Assembly (NCBI GenBank): GCA_937951695.1
Contig: CALFBL010000082.1
Location: 1 to 14,339, forward strand
Origin: an uncultured Granulosicoccaceae bacterium
Lineage (GTDB): Bacteria; Pseudomonadota; Gammaproteobacteria; Granulosicoccales; Granulosicoccaceae
Direction: 5' to 3'
DNA length: 14,339 nt
Position numbers and translations under genes: made by a program. The notes beneath the pieces are model-generated. The model ran no database searches and was not told where the DNA came from. It worked only from the letters and a program-made list of their open reading frames with translations. This document shows positions 13,891-14,339 of the stretch, one piece after another; position 1 is the first letter of the stretch; each line of letters starts with the position of its first letter.

Positions 13891-13895
13891 GGAGG
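13891..13895 (+). promoter_or_regulatory. Strong Shine-Dalgarno GGAGG before the ATG at 13902
   Basis: GGAGG sits 6 nt before an ATG, the best ribosome binding site in the window. It implies that a real start codon exists, or once existed, here even though the following ORF is unrecognised. Confidence 0.5.
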
Positions 13896-13901
13896 ATCAG
13901 T

Positions 13902-14204
13902 ATGCTGTTACCGTCAATCAAATTAAGTGTGTGCATAGCTGAACAAATGACGGTGTTCTTCTACCAAATTGGGTGGAGGTTGAAACGTCGCATCGAGACG
14001 TTGCTGCTGAGGCCGCAGGCTACTGACAATAGAGGACAAACCCGGTGTCCTTCCAGAACAGAATCTTCAACTTGTTGTAAGCCCGATCACGGAAGACGTA
14101 GAGAATCTGCGAAAACGAATCATGTCCCAGTTCCATCTGCACCAGCGCAGACAAACCTTCGTGGCCTTTACAGAAATCGACAACAGGGCCATACAGATAG
14201 ATGA
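13902..14204 (+). CDS. SD-led short ORF running into the IS66 remnant (possible truncated gene)
   Basis: The frame has 100 codons. Its first about 39 (MLLPSIKLSVCIAEQMTVFF, then YQIGWRLKRRIETLLLRPQ) lie outside the IS66 homology and follow a perfect SD, so they may be the start of a genuine gene. From about codon 41 on, the frame is antisense to the IS66 tnpB fragment (14020-14229) and is Ser/Arg/Pro-rich with no protein-like character. The simplest reading is a host gene, or a gene of the element, cut by the IS remnant. I recognise no family. Confidence 0.25.
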   Translation: MLLPSIKLSVCIAEQMTVFFYQIGWRLKRRIETLLLRPQATDNRGQTRCPSRTESSTCCKPDHGRRRESAKTNHVPVPSAPAQTNLRGLYRNRQQGHTDR

Positions 14205-14229
14205 CAGGCAGCTCGATGCTGGGACGCAA
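14020..14229 (-). pseudogene. tnpB: Remnant of IS66-family tnpB (IS66 Orf2-like protein)
   Basis: The 69-codon minus-strand frame matches the N-terminal half of the IS66 accessory protein TnpB. It reads RPSIELPV, then GPVVDFCKGHEGLSALVQ, then ELGHDSFSQILYVFRDR, then KLKILFWKDTGFVLY; the family pattern is RP.DFRKG..GLAALV, LG.DPFSG..FVF.NR, KIL.W...GFVLWYKRLE. Intact TnpB is about 110-118 residues. Here the frame stops right after GFVLY. The normal ATG is replaced by TTG preceded two codons upstream by TAA. No TnpC transposase follows on the minus strand and no terminal inverted repeats were found. It is a decayed fragment of a mobile element. Confidence 0.82.
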
Positions 14230-14238
14230 TGATTAGCG

Positions 14239-14291
14239 TGTGCTCATCATTAATCAACAAGCCTGCCGACCAGCGCACTACTGTGCTCATC
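14239..14291. repeat. Pair of 10-bp direct repeats TGTGCTCATC at the right edge
   Basis: Copies lie at 14239-14248 and 14282-14291. They are next to the 5' side of the IS66 remnant. The remaining sequence to the right edge (14230-14339) has short frames open to the edge on both strands, none recognisable. Confidence 0.4.
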
Positions 14292-14339
14292 GATACCCTC
14301 AATCCCTTTTTCCTTTGTCCGACCAGACGACCTGGCAGC

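Noticed and set aside
14229..14339. Plus-strand frame from the ATG at 14229 open to the right edge (37 codons)
   Set aside because: No SD and no recognisable homology. It abuts the IS66 remnant, where random open frames are expected.
14250..14339. Minus-strand frame entering from the right edge and ending at 14250 as the end of IS66 tnpA
   Set aside because: The 29 residues show no recognisable TnpA motif, so the assignment would rest only on position.

Overview
The window looks like chromosomal DNA of a marine-type gammaproteobacterium. GC content is moderate, genes are densely packed, and several proteins are diderm envelope types: three predicted lipoproteins, an RND efflux pair, and a type II secretion (GspD) domain. 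This assignment is an inference from gene content; no rRNA, tRNA or other phylogenetic marker is present. I see no CRISPR array and no intact mobile element. No stretch over 300 bases lacks a gene.

Layout, left to right. (a) 1-428, minus: the 5' part of a gene running off the left edge. It encodes a single-pass membrane protein with a Pro/Glu/Asp-rich extracytoplasmic part. (b) 663-2105, plus: a divergently oriented lipoprotein with tandem cadherin-like/Ig-like modules. (c) 2229-3122, minus: a HisN-type histidinol-phosphatase, convergent with (b). (d) 3340-4382, plus: a small Cys-containing lipoprotein overlapping a glycerophosphodiester phosphodiesterase by 49 nt. (e) 4385-5242, minus: an alpha/beta-hydrolase lipoprotein that meets (d) tail to tail with 2 nt between them. 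(f) 5400-9771, plus: a two-gene RND efflux operon (periplasmic adaptor plus permease) with no outer-membrane channel gene nearby. (g) 9956-12214, minus: an operon of a SAF-domain homoserine-dehydrogenase-like oxidoreductase (COG4091 type) followed by an NAD-dependent epimerase/dehydratase, probably carbohydrate or polyol metabolism. (h) 12469-13035, plus: a short protein consisting only of a signal peptide and the N0 and N1 domains of GspD, with no secretin barrel. A possible 29-codon, very basic mini-ORF lies directly upstream. (i) 13057-13647, minus: a two-TM protein with a C-terminal Mrr-like nuclease-fold domain. (j) 13650-14339: a non-coding and remnant region with a 17-bp tandem repeat, a short ORF with a perfect Shine-Dalgarno, and a decayed IS66-family tnpB fragment on the minus strand.

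Most of the window is ordinary housekeeping and envelope content. The points that do not fit a standard annotation are the solo GspD N0-N1 protein, the membrane-anchored Mrr-like protein with a substituted catalytic position, the RND permease lacking two of the classical proton-relay residues, and the IS66 scar with an adjacent SD-led ORF.
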